From Candidatus Synechococcus calcipolaris G9 (GTDB lineage Bacteria; Cyanobacteriota; Cyanobacteriia; Thermosynechococcales; Thermosynechococcaceae), in assembly GCF_029582805.1 (NCBI RefSeq), contig NZ_JAKKUT010000007.1, forward strand, positions 1 through 64,000: a stretch of DNA of 64,000 bases, read 5' to 3'. The notes beneath the pieces were generated by a model. The model searched no databases. It worked only from the letters and a program-made list of their open reading frames with translations, and was not told where the DNA came from. Shown here piece by piece: positions 7,073 through 15,283 of the stretch. How positions within the stretch are numbered: position 1 is the first letter of the stretch; every line of letters starts with the position of its first letter. The translations under genes and the position numbers were made by a program.

Positions 7073-8098
7073 GTGTCGCATGTCGTGATTAACTCTCCCC
7101 TGCTTCGATTTAACTCCCCAGCGATCGCCAAGCTGCTATTAATCGCCCCATTTTTCTTTTGGGGAACAGCGATGGTGGCCATGAAGCAGGTGATGCCCCA
7201 TACTACTCCCTTTTTTGTAGCAGGGGTACGACTCCTCCCCGCCGGGCTTATCGTCCTTGCCTTTGCGATCGCCCTAGGGAAGCCCCAACCCCAAGGATGG
7301 CGCGCCTGGGCCTGGATTAGTCTATTTGCCCTAGTGGATGGTCTCCTCTTCCAGGGATGTTTAGCTCTGGGTTTAGAACGAACGGGAGCCGGTCTTGGTT
7401 CAGTAATGATTGATTCCCAACCCTTGGCGGTTGCCCTACTCTCTCGCTGGCTGTATCGAGAGCGGGTGGGAGGCTGGGGCTGGTTGGGCCTGTTCTTGGG
7501 CATCGTCGGCATTAGTTGCATTGGTCTGCCCCAGGACAGTTGGGCCGATTTATTCCAAGGGAACCTGACGGGCTTCACCTGGGAGAGTCTGAGTCAGCGG
7601 GGCGAACCCTGGATGCTGATGGCAGCCCTAGCCATGGCGGTGGGAACCATTGTCATGCAGCCCCTATCTCACTATAGTGATCCGGTTATGGCGACGGGTT
7701 GGCACATGGTTTTGGGGGGAATCCCCTTGCTGTTCATGGCGATTTGGACACCAGATGCTCCCTGGATCGGGTTAACTACGCTAGATTGGTTGAACTTAGG
7801 CTACGCCACCCTTTTTGGGAGTGCCCTGGCCTATGGTTTATTTTTCTATTTTGCCTCCAAGGGAAATCTCACTAGCCTCAGTTCCCTGACATTTTTGACC
7901 CCTATTTTTGCCCTCAGCTTTGGCAATCTGATTCTGGAGGAAACCCTGAGCCGCTTACAGCTTTTGGGCGTGGGTCTGACCTTGATCAGTATCTACTTGA
8001 TTAATCAACGCCAGGTGATGGGCCAATGGGTTCAGTCATTACCTCTCTCTGGTAGGGTGAGGAAAGAAGCCTCGGTGACAGTGAAGGTCTCCGATTAA
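7073..8098 (+). CDS. EamA/DMT-family membrane transporter
   Basis: 341 residues with about ten hydrophobic segments and two EamA repeats, the fold of drug/metabolite exporters in the inner membrane. The first repeat starts with LLLIAPFFFWGTAMVAMKQVMP, the second after residue 170. Substrate unknown; many relatives export amino acids or related metabolites. The start chosen is GTG 7073; another GTG lies 12 bases downstream. It is followed closely by an amino acid permease in the same direction, so the two may be coexpressed. Confidence 0.85.
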   Translation: MSHVVINSPLLRFNSPAIAKLLLIAPFFFWGTAMVAMKQVMPHTTPFFVAGVRLLPAGLIVLAFAIALGKPQPQGWRAWAWISLFALVDGLLFQGCLALGLERTGAGLGSVMIDSQPLAVALLSRWLYRERVGGWGWLGLFLGIVGISCIGLPQDSWADLFQGNLTGFTWESLSQRGEPWMLMAALAMAVGTIVMQPLSHYSDPVMATGWHMVLGGIPLLFMAIWTPDAPWIGLTTLDWLNLGYATLFGSALAYGLFFYFASKGNLTSLSSLTFLTPIFALSFGNLILEETLSRLQLLGVGLTLISIYLINQRQVMGQWVQSLPLSGRVRKEASVTVKVSD

Positions 8099-8129
8099 CC
8101 CCTCCCCCCCATTGTTTGATGTTCGTTTG

Positions 8130-9398
8130 ATGTTAAAACGGGAACTAGGATTGACCGGGGCGGTTCTTACTGGCCTTGGTTCCATTATTGGTACCGGTGT
8201 TTTTGTCAGCATTGGCATTGCCACCGGCGTGGCCGGGCCAGGGGTATTGATTGCCCTAGTGTTGGCAGCAATCATTGCCACCTGTAATGGACTCAGTAGT
8301 GCCCAACTGGCCGCCAGTCATCCCGTCAGTGGGGGAACCTATGAATATGGCTACCGTTATCTCAATTCCTATCTAGGCTTTACCGCCGGTTGGACTTTTC
8401 TCTTAGCAAAGAGTGCCTCCGCCGCCACTGCCGCCCTGGGATTTGTCGGGTATCTCCTCAATCTATTCTCAGTAGACTCATTTCTGGGCCAAAACCTTTT
8501 AGGGGTGGGGGTGGTCATTGGTCTGACATTCGTCGTTTTGCAGGGAATTCGCCGCTCCAATTGGCTGAATACATTTATTCTCTGTTTGAGTCTGCTAGGT
8601 TTAGGGACGTTTATTCTCAGTGGGATACTCTACGGCCAAGCCAATGGCTGGATCGGCTTTACCTGGGGGTGGGATCGCTTGAATCTGCCGGATTTGCTGC
8701 AAGCAACGGCCCTGATGTTTGTTGCCTATAGTGGTTACGCCCGCATTACGGTGTTGGGGGAAGAAGTTAAGCAGCCAGAGCAAACGATTCCCAAGGCAAT
8801 TTTAATCACCCTAGCCATAACCTTGATTCTTTATGTTGCCGTGGCTGGGGTTGGCATTGGCACTGTGGGAGCTACTGCCCTAGGGCAAGCGGCATTGGAT
8901 CAAGCGGCTCCTTTGCAGGTGATTGCCGCCAGTTTTCCGATTCCGGGTACGGGTCTATTGGTGGCCCTAGGGGCGATCGCCGCCATGATTGGCATTTTAT
9001 TAAATCTAATTTTGGGCCTGTCTCGGGTCATCTTGTCCATGGCCCGTCGGGGAGATGTACCCAAATATTTAGCTCGACTCAACCCTCGGCAAACGACCCC
9101 CGTTCCTGCGGTACTCACCGTTGCTGTCATTATTGCCCTCCTGACCCTGATCGGCAATGTCAAGACGACCTGGTCATTTAGTGCCTTTAGTGTTTTGATT
9201 TACTATGCCATTACCAACTTAGCCGCATTGAAACTCCCCCCGGAGCAATGTTTTTGCCCCCGCTGGTTAGCCTATCTAGGATTATATGGTTGCCTAGGTC
9301 TAGCCTTTTGGGTGGAACCCCTAGTGTGGTTGACCGGCCTGAGTTTCATTGCCCTGGGTTGTCTCTGGCATCGGTGGCGGTTGGGCCAAAGAGCCTAG
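8130..9398 (+). CDS. APC-family amino acid permease
   Basis: 422 residues with about 12 transmembrane helices. The first helix has the APC signature GLGSIIGTGVFVSIG with the broken-helix glycines that bind the amino acid backbone. ATG 8130 is chosen because the protein then starts MLKRELGLTGAV, as in relatives; an in-frame TTG at 8112 would add six residues. It probably imports or exchanges an amino acid across the inner membrane; specificity cannot be read from the sequence. It lies 31 bp after the EamA gene. Confidence 0.88.
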   Translation: MLKRELGLTGAVLTGLGSIIGTGVFVSIGIATGVAGPGVLIALVLAAIIATCNGLSSAQLAASHPVSGGTYEYGYRYLNSYLGFTAGWTFLLAKSASAATAALGFVGYLLNLFSVDSFLGQNLLGVGVVIGLTFVVLQGIRRSNWLNTFILCLSLLGLGTFILSGILYGQANGWIGFTWGWDRLNLPDLLQATALMFVAYSGYARITVLGEEVKQPEQTIPKAILITLAITLILYVAVAGVGIGTVGATALGQAALDQAAPLQVIAASFPIPGTGLLVALGAIAAMIGILLNLILGLSRVILSMARRGDVPKYLARLNPRQTTPVPAVLTVAVIIALLTLIGNVKTTWSFSAFSVLIYYAITNLAALKLPPEQCFCPRWLAYLGLYGCLGLAFWVEPLVWLTGLSFIALGCLWHRWRLGQRA

Positions 9399-9508
9399 GG
9401 AGAGCAAACTTTTTACCGGCGATTCGCACTTAAATAAATGAACCGATGAATGCTTGAAACCCTCTGTTAGGATGGGGGGATTAGAGCTAGAACGATCCTA
9501 TCGACACC

Positions 9509-10087
9509 ATGGTAGTTGCCGCAAATTCAACCCCAATTCTGACCTTGGCAGAGTACCTCAACTACGACAATGGTACAGAGGCGCGCCATGAATTGGAGAA
9601 TGGGAAATTAGTCCAGATGCCGCCAGAGAGTGAACTGAATGTTCGGATTACCTCTTTTCTCTTTGCGTTTTTCCTGAATCAAGGCATTCCCAGCTATCGC
9701 GTCAGGATGGGGACTGAAATTGTCGTCACTGGTGCGCGAGCCACAACCCGCTTCCCGGATCTAATGGTGTTATCAGAGGAACTGGCCACCGCATTAGTCG
9801 GAGCCACCCGATCCACTGTGATGCCAGATATGCCACCCCCAGCCTTAGTGGTTGAAATTGTCAGCCCTGGCCAGGAAAAGCGAGACTATCGGTACAAGCG
9901 ATCGGAATACGCAGCCCGGGGAATTGGCGAATATTGGATTGTGGATGGTAGTCAGGAAAAGGTCACAATTCTGACATGGGTAGATGGCCTCTATGAGGAG
10001 CAGGTATATACAGGCGATAGGGCGATCGCCTCGTCCTTGCTGGGGGTATTAGATCTGACGGCGCGAAAAATCTTCCAGGGAACCTAA
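9509..10087 (+). CDS. Uma2-family (DUF820) putative restriction-endonuclease-fold protein
   Basis: 192 residues of the Uma2 family, which is strongly expanded in cyanobacteria and has a PD-(D/E)XK nuclease-like fold. Seen here: the N-terminal LTLAEYLNYDNGTEARHELENGKLV, the central FPDLMVLS with an acidic residue, and VVEIVSPGQEKRDYRYKRSEYAARGIGEYWIVD, which carries the E-x-S/Lys motif and the conserved EYWIVD. Biological role unknown; some members may be domesticated nucleases. Its last 4 bases overlap the convergent VOC gene. Confidence 0.9.
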   Translation: MVVAANSTPILTLAEYLNYDNGTEARHELENGKLVQMPPESELNVRITSFLFAFFLNQGIPSYRVRMGTEIVVTGARATTRFPDLMVLSEELATALVGATRSTVMPDMPPPALVVEIVSPGQEKRDYRYKRSEYAARGIGEYWIVDGSQEKVTILTWVDGLYEEQVYTGDRAIASSLLGVLDLTARKIFQGT

Positions 10088-10653
10088 CTGGGATTAATTT
10101 CCGCCATTTCAATGACCTGACCTTGGTAATCCTTGACTAAAAAGTTTAGGGGTTTATCCCGGCGAATTTTATAGCGGAGATGGCGACGCTGAATCCGTAG
10201 GAGTAATTGCTCTAGGCATTCCCGATCAAAACAAACATGGCGATCGCGGTTTTTCTCTCCCTGGCTGGCACCACTAATAATGTGTAACTGGGTACTTTTT
10301 TTGAGTTGGTACCACAATCCATCGGAGGGACTGGGACGCTTGGGGGCACCATAGCTGAGGGCCGAGGGAATATAGAGGGGATCCATTGAGGCCACCCCCA
10401 GGGTTTGCTCATAGTTGTAATAGTAGTGCAGGGGCACATCCGCTAGGGGCAATTGCAAGTCATTTTCGTAGAATTGCCGTGCCTGCTCCAAATCCGACAC
10501 CATGACCGTAAAAACCTTTGGCGCACCGGATAAAAAAAGCCACATGGCCCCACCATAGGCAACCAAGAGCATAATCATAATGCCTTGGGTTGAAAATAAG
10601 CCATCCCAGGGGAGGTCAAGCCAAGCAAAAAGTCCGTGGGCCGATGGGATCAT
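10084..10653 (-). CDS. Membrane-anchored glyoxalase/VOC-like protein
   Basis: 189 residues. One transmembrane segment lies near residues 24-44 (GIMIMLLVAYGGAMWLFL), then a domain like the vicinal-oxygen-chelate fold: KVFTVMVSDLEQARQFYENDLQLPL is the typical first beta-alpha unit, and HVCFDRECLEQLL and FLVKDYQGQVIEMAEI match the later strands. Metal ligands are not clearly conserved, so enzymatic activity is doubtful. Conserved in cyanobacteria as far as I recall; role unknown. Convergent with the Uma2 gene by 4 bp and divergent from ruvC. Confidence 0.75.
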   Translation of the reverse strand: MIPSAHGLFAWLDLPWDGLFSTQGIMIMLLVAYGGAMWLFLSGAPKVFTVMVSDLEQARQFYENDLQLPLADVPLHYYYNYEQTLGVASMDPLYIPSALSYGAPKRPSPSDGLWYQLKKSTQLHIISGASQGEKNRDRHVCFDRECLEQLLLRIQRRHLRYKIRRDKPLNFLVKDYQGQVIEMAEINPS

Positions 10654-10738
10654 AGCAATTACAATTCAAATACTTAAAGAATGGACTGGAGAGAATGAAC
10701 TGAGAGTATATTGTATTCGTTAACTAAAGCATAGCAAT

Positions 10739-10786
10739 TTTGATATTTACAGTTTGATATTTGCAGTTTACCAGTCTTACCAGTCT
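10739..10786. repeat. Two short tandem duplications in front of ruvC
   Basis: TTTGATATTTACAG (10739-10752) is followed directly by TTTGATATTTGCAG (10753-10766), then TACCAGTCT occurs twice in tandem (10769-10777 and 10778-10786). The second copy runs into the TTG start codon of ruvC. No SD sequence is visible, so these duplications may have reshaped the start region. Confidence 0.8.
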
Positions 10787-11268
10787 TGATCGAGAAACGG
10801 ATTTTAGGCATTGATCCTGGCCTAGCCACCTTGGGTTACGGCTGTCTCACCCTAGTCGCTGATACCCAGCAGATTCCAACCTTGCTGGACTTTGGTGTGA
10901 TTACCACCCCAGCCCACACCCCCATGGGCGATCGCCTTGGTATGATCTATGACGACTTGCATACCCTCTTGCCTCGACTAGAGCCGGATCTGGTGGCCTT
11001 AGAAAAGTTATTTTTCTATAAGATGAGCCATACCATTTCCGTTGCCCAGGCCCGGGGAATCGTCTTACTGGTCTTGAGTCAACTGTCGATTCCCCTTGTG
11101 GAATTTACCCCAGCCCAAATTAAGCAGGCCCTCACTGGCTATGGGAATGCGGGCAAGGAGGAGGTTCAACAGGCGGTACAGCGAGAACTGGCCCTAGATT
11201 ACCTGCCTAAACCCGATGACGCGGCCGATGCCCTGGCGATCGCCCTAACGGCCGGACGATTCAACTGA
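10786..11268 (+). CDS. ruvC: Crossover junction endodeoxyribonuclease RuvC
   Basis: Holliday-junction resolvase; cuts branched DNA made during recombination repair, acting with RuvAB. 160 residues, normal. Catalytic acidic residues are all present: Asp10 (LGIDPG), Glu73 (ALEKLFF) and Asp144/145/148 (PDDAADALA). The TTG start at 10786 gives the expected N-terminus just before the first beta strand; there is no better upstream start, and the leader consists of tandem duplications. Stands alone, followed by a hairpin. Confidence 0.95.
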   Translation: MIEKRILGIDPGLATLGYGCLTLVADTQQIPTLLDFGVITTPAHTPMGDRLGMIYDDLHTLLPRLEPDLVALEKLFFYKMSHTISVAQARGIVLLVLSQLSIPLVEFTPAQIKQALTGYGNAGKEEVQQAVQRELALDYLPKPDDAADALAIALTAGRFN

Positions 11269-11309
11269 GGGTAATATGAGGATTGTTGGATTTTTCCCAA
11301 CTTACCCTC
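11267..11309. terminator. Two-part hairpin after ruvC
   Basis: GAGGGTAA (11267-11274), overlapping the ruvC stop codon, pairs exactly with TTACCCTC (11302-11309); inside, GTTGG pairs with CCAAC. There is no T-run after it, so it may stabilise the 3' end rather than terminate on its own. Confidence 0.5.
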
Positions 11310-11384
11310 CGTCGCTCCTATTCCCAACCCCCGTGTCCTCAGTTCATTCCCCCCTAATTTTCGTTATCCTCTCCCTTTAACCCC

Positions 11385-13166
11385 ATGCCCTATCAAACCC
11401 TACAACGACGGACAAAGATTGTAGCTACCGTTGGCCCTGCGGTCAGTAGTCCAGAAATGCTGCGGGCGATTATTCAAGCAGGAGCGACAACCCTCCGCCT
11501 CAATTTTTCCCACGGCACCCACGAGGATCACCAACGCAGTATCCGCCTAATTCGGCAAATTGCCTACGAACTGAGTCAACCGGTGGCGATTCTCCAGGAT
11601 CTCCAGGGGCCGAAAATTCGCCTCGGTCGCTTTGAGAATGGATCCATTGCCTTAAAACGGGGAGACCCCTTTACCCTGACCAGCCGAATTTTAATGGGAA
11701 ATAGCACCATTAGCTCCATCACCTATCCCCCCCTAGCCCAAGAAGTACCGGCAGGTGCGACGATTTTACTGGATGATGGCAAAGTCGAAATGATTGTAGA
11801 GCGGGTGGATAAGGAAGAAGGCGAACTGCATTGTCGGGTGGTGGTGGGCGGCCCCCTCTCCAATTCCAAGGGAGTAAATTTCCCTGGTGTGTACCTCTCC
11901 ATTAAGGCCCTCACGGAAAAAGATCGGGCGGACTTAATGTTTGGTCTGAGTCAGGGGGTGGATTGGGTGGCCCTGAGTTTTGTCCGCAATCCCCAGGATC
12001 TCCTAGAGATCAAAGAACTCATTGCCGAGGCGGGAAAACAGATCCCGGTGATTGCCAAGATTGAAAAACACGAGGCGATCGAGCAAATGGATGCGGTTCT
12101 CTCCATGTGTGATGGGGTAATGGTAGCCCGGGGAGATCTGGGGGTAGAACTGCCCGCTGAAGATGTACCGATTTTACAAAAACGCTTGATTGCCGCCGCC
12201 AACCGCTTGGGCATTCCGGTGATTACGGCCACGCAAATGCTCGATAGTATGGTCAAAAGTCCCCGGCCCACTCGGGCTGAAATTTCCGATGTGGCCAATG
12301 CCATTCTGGATGGAACCGATGCAGTAATGCTCTCCAATGAAACCGCTATGGGAGAATATCCGGTGGAAGCCGTAGCCACCATGGCCAAGATTGCCATTCG
12401 TATGGATACCCAACCCCAACTGCGTAAAAATTTGGCAGAGGTCATTCCTGGGCGATCCATTCCCAATGCCATTAGTCAATCCGTGGGCCAGGTGGCGATC
12501 CAACTCCATGCCAAGGCAATTATTACCCAAACGAAAACTGGGGCAACAGCCCGGAACGTCTCTAAATTTCGTCCCCCCATTCCCATTTTGGCGGCAACCC
12601 CTCACATTGAAGTGGCGCGGCGATTACAGGTGGTATGGGGGGTAGAACCCCTGTTGACCCTGAACCATCCATCCATGCGTCAATCCTTTCAGGCGGCGAT
12701 TCATACGGCCCAGGATCGGGGGTTCCTCAGTGAGGGGGATCTCGTGGTCATGACCGCCGGAACCTTGCAGGGGGTCTCCGGTTCCACGGATATGCTCAAA
12801 GTGGAATTAGTAACATCCATTATGGGCCGGGGCTGTGGGGTTGGCCATGGCTCCGTCAGTGGGCCAGCCCGGGTGGTACAGGAAGGCAATACCATTCGCA
12901 CCTTTAATTCGGGAGAAATTTTAGTGGTTCCCCGTACCAGTGCGGAATTTGTTGGGGCCATTCGCAAGGCGGCGGGCATCATTACCGAGGAAGATAGCTT
13001 AACTAGTCACGCGGCCGTCCTGGGACTGCGGCTTGGCATCCCGGTCATTGTCGGCGTTAAAAATGCCACGGATTTGATTCGAGAGGGAACCATTTTAACC
13101 ATGGATGTGGAGCGGGGGTTGGTCTATTCCGGTGCCGCTGCATCTTCCCATAATGGCATTGCCTAG
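11385..13166 (+). CDS. pyk: Pyruvate kinase with C-terminal phosphohistidine-type domain
   Basis: Last step of glycolysis: phosphoenolpyruvate plus ADP to pyruvate plus ATP. 593 residues, about 110 longer than the classic enzyme. The barrel shows TLRLNFSHGTHEDH, LQDLQGPKIRLG, the catalytic Lys in PVIAKIEKHEA and the signature MVARGDLGVEL. The extension from about residue 480 is a PEP-utiliser mobile domain ending in EEDSLTSHAAV with His542, as in some Bacillus and cyanobacterial enzymes. This domain may affect regulation or stability rather than catalysis. It starts ATG 11385 with no strong SD. Confidence 0.97.
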   Translation: MPYQTLQRRTKIVATVGPAVSSPEMLRAIIQAGATTLRLNFSHGTHEDHQRSIRLIRQIAYELSQPVAILQDLQGPKIRLGRFENGSIALKRGDPFTLTSRILMGNSTISSITYPPLAQEVPAGATILLDDGKVEMIVERVDKEEGELHCRVVVGGPLSNSKGVNFPGVYLSIKALTEKDRADLMFGLSQGVDWVALSFVRNPQDLLEIKELIAEAGKQIPVIAKIEKHEAIEQMDAVLSMCDGVMVARGDLGVELPAEDVPILQKRLIAAANRLGIPVITATQMLDSMVKSPRPTRAEISDVANAILDGTDAVMLSNETAMGEYPVEAVATMAKIAIRMDTQPQLRKNLAEVIPGRSIPNAISQSVGQVAIQLHAKAIITQTKTGATARNVSKFRPPIPILAATPHIEVARRLQVVWGVEPLLTLNHPSMRQSFQAAIHTAQDRGFLSEGDLVVMTAGTLQGVSGSTDMLKVELVTSIMGRGCGVGHGSVSGPARVVQEGNTIRTFNSGEILVVPRTSAEFVGAIRKAAGIITEEDSLTSHAAVLGLRLGIPVIVGVKNATDLIREGTILTMDVERGLVYSGAAASSHNGIA

Positions 13167-13198
13167 ATGGGGGTATTGCCTAGATTGGGGATTGTTCC

Positions 13199-14419
13199 CT
13201 ATTCCATTTGAGCGACCCATGTTTTAGCCGAAGGCTCATCCTCAAAAACCGCCAACTGAATCTTTAGACCCTCGGCAAGCCGGATTAAAAAGGCTTCTGG
13301 TACTAGGGTTTGGGCGTGTTCTAAGTCCTCGGGATTATTGTAGGGGGCAACAATATAGTAGTGACCATTGGGCATTTGCAGGATGCTCATATCCAAGCTG
13401 GCGTTATTGTCACGAGTATTGCTTGTATTACTTGTCCTAGGACTAGCCGACTCATTCTCAGGCTTGGCTGGAACCGTTGGATCTGATGGGGAATTGGTGG
13501 CCGCTGGGGTAGGTTTCAATTGGGAGAGGGTTTTGGGGTTGACCTCTGTAAACTCGCGGGCAGTCAAATCGGGCCCCCCCGGAATGGCCTCACTAGAACG
13601 GGAAGCCGAACCGGAAATATTGGACTGGGATGGGGAGTTGGCCTGGGGTTGGGAAACCTCGCTGGATAAAGCGTCGGGTTGCTCTGGCAAGGAGCGATCG
13701 CCCCGGAGCAGCATATAGACCCCTAGGGCTGCAGCCAATCCCCCCAAAACACCCACCACCATGAGCCAGCGTTGGACATGGTTGATACCCCCAGGATGGC
13801 GATCGCCCCCTTGGACATTTTTCAGTAACTCCCGGGTGGAAGCCATGGGCCGTTTCACCGCTGTTGTGGGAAGAACCTCACCACTGGCATTAGTTCCAGA
13901 GTTGGCGGCATTGGTTCCATGGGCATGGGCAAAGGCCTGGGGCAGGAGTCCAGCGAGTTCGGCCGCATCAAAGCTGAAATCATCCACTTCAAACTCATGG
14001 GAATCATCCTCCTTGTTACTCGCGTCATGGTTACTCGTAGCATGGGGATAGGATTCTGGTGTGGAAACGGGCAGGGATGGGGGAATGGGAGACATTTCTG
14101 TGGCTGTCGGATCCATGGGGTTCTGAACCATGGGGTTTGGGGTGGTGGGTTCCGGAGCTGACACCACGGGAGTAATGGCAAAACTGGTCTGGGAGTGGAC
14201 AGCGGCGGCATCCGTCATTGCTGCTAGTTCCGCAAATTCAGGAAAGTCGTCCTCCGGCTCCGCAGTCGATTGATGTTCATCTTCGCCACCAAAGGGAGGG
14301 GCCCCTGTCACCATCCGATGGCAGCGATATTGGGTCAGTTCTGCCTCTAGACTCAGATTCAGGCAGGCTAAGGCTGCTTTGAGACGATTTTGAACATCAG
14401 TGGCATTGGCGGTGGTCAT
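13199..14419 (-). CDS. Single-pass membrane protein with SPOR-like C-terminus
   Basis: 406 residues. Residues 1-35 form a helical N-terminus; 40-210 is acidic and Pro/Ser-rich, probably disordered; one transmembrane helix lies near 218-240 (WLMVVGVLGGLAAALGVYML); a second Ser/Pro-rich linker follows; the last 60 residues (GHYYIVAPYNNPEDLEHAQTLV ... AVFEDEPSAKTWVAQM) have the beta-alpha-beta pattern of SPOR peptidoglycan-binding domains. Such proteins often sit at the division site, so a cell-envelope role is plausible but not shown. Convergent with pyk, 32 bp apart. Confidence 0.7.
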   Translation of the reverse strand: MTTANATDVQNRLKAALACLNLSLEAELTQYRCHRMVTGAPPFGGEDEHQSTAEPEDDFPEFAELAAMTDAAAVHSQTSFAITPVVSAPEPTTPNPMVQNPMDPTATEMSPIPPSLPVSTPESYPHATSNHDASNKEDDSHEFEVDDFSFDAAELAGLLPQAFAHAHGTNAANSGTNASGEVLPTTAVKRPMASTRELLKNVQGGDRHPGGINHVQRWLMVVGVLGGLAAALGVYMLLRGDRSLPEQPDALSSEVSQPQANSPSQSNISGSASRSSEAIPGGPDLTAREFTEVNPKTLSQLKPTPAATNSPSDPTVPAKPENESASPRTSNTSNTRDNNASLDMSILQMPNGHYYIVAPYNNPEDLEHAQTLVPEAFLIRLAEGLKIQLAVFEDEPSAKTWVAQME

Positions 14420-14597
14420 AGTCTAGGCCCTTAGCGAGTGGTGCAGTAGGATAGATGAACAATGATTCAAGGCATTGCCATTGGCTGAGAATGTCAGACC
14501 CAGGACAATCCCCGGACTGGACTAATACCTTAAGCCTTCGCCCCAGGCACCCCATCTATGCAAACTTGTTGATGAGAATTTTGAGGTACAGGAATCC

Positions 14598-15191
14598 ATG
14601 GGCTTAACGGGTATTAAAATCCTAGTTCAGCAGGCTCAGACCACGCCCTCTTGGCAAAATGTGCAGCAGTTTCTCCAGTTAGCCAAGCAATGGCCCCAGA
14701 TCGTTGGCGGGGTGGTGGCCCAGCAGTCCCGGCCGATCGCCCTGACAGATCAGGGCATTTTGCGAGTTGCCGTATCCAGTGCGGTGTGGGCCCAGACCCT
14801 AACCTTTGAGCGGCCCAGGATTCTGCTAAAACTCCAAGACCAGTACCAACTCCCCATTCAGGATATTCATTTCTCTAGTCGGGATTGGCGCAGTCAGGGA
14901 TTCAAGCCTAAGCCTAAGTCCAACTCCAACGCCGCCTCCAAATTATCCTCCGCTGCCGGTATCTCCCCCAATTCTGGCGATGCTATCCAGCCCCCTGCTC
15001 CCCAAACCGCCAAGGAGGCCTTTGAGCAGTGGCAGCAAACCCTGCAAAGGAGAGCGCAGAAATTGAATTGTTGTCCCCAGTGTCACTGTCCTACCCCCCA
15101 GGGAGAACTGGATCAATGGCAGCGGTGTAGTCTCTGCCATGCCCGACAAAAGCTGATTAATATTTCGCAAAATATTTTAGAAAACCCTTGA
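14598..15191 (+). CDS. DUF721/DciA-like protein with C-terminal zinc ribbon
   Basis: 197 residues. The N-terminal 100 residues are a DUF721 domain (WPQIVGGVVAQQSRPIAL and LRVAVSSAVWAQTLTFERPRILLKL), the family of DciA, which loads the replicative helicase DnaB in bacteria that lack DnaC/DnaI. After a Ser/Pro linker comes CCPQCHCP ... CSLCHARQ, a four-Cys zinc-ribbon pattern not found in short DciA proteins. Its position 92 bp before gyrA also suggests DNA replication. Family assignment is good; the helicase-loader role is inferred. Confidence 0.85.
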   Translation: MGLTGIKILVQQAQTTPSWQNVQQFLQLAKQWPQIVGGVVAQQSRPIALTDQGILRVAVSSAVWAQTLTFERPRILLKLQDQYQLPIQDIHFSSRDWRSQGFKPKPKSNSNAASKLSSAAGISPNSGDAIQPPAPQTAKEAFEQWQQTLQRRAQKLNCCPQCHCPTPQGELDQWQRCSLCHARQKLINISQNILENP

Positions 15192-15237
15192 TAATTCAGG
15201 GTTAGAGCCTTTTTGAAACGGTCGAAAAGCCCTTAAA

Positions 15238-15246
15238 TGCTATACT
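15238..15246 (+). promoter_or_regulatory. Extended -10 promoter of gyrA
   Basis: TGCTATACT is an extended -10 element (TG-n-TATACT) 38 bp before the gyrA start. A TTGAAA lies upstream but at 22 bp spacing, so the extended -10 probably compensates. Inferred from consensus only. Confidence 0.45.
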
Positions 15247-15283
15247 GAAAAATATTATTTTCGGTGTTGTTGCGGAGTCCTGT

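Noticed and set aside
6928-7578. Minus-strand ORF of 216 codons
   Set aside because: Antisense to the EamA gene, rich in Arg/Pro/Ser, typical shadow of a hydrophobic coding frame.
11951-12605. Two long minus-strand ORFs inside pyk
   Set aside because: Antisense shadows of a highly conserved gene, with no start signals.
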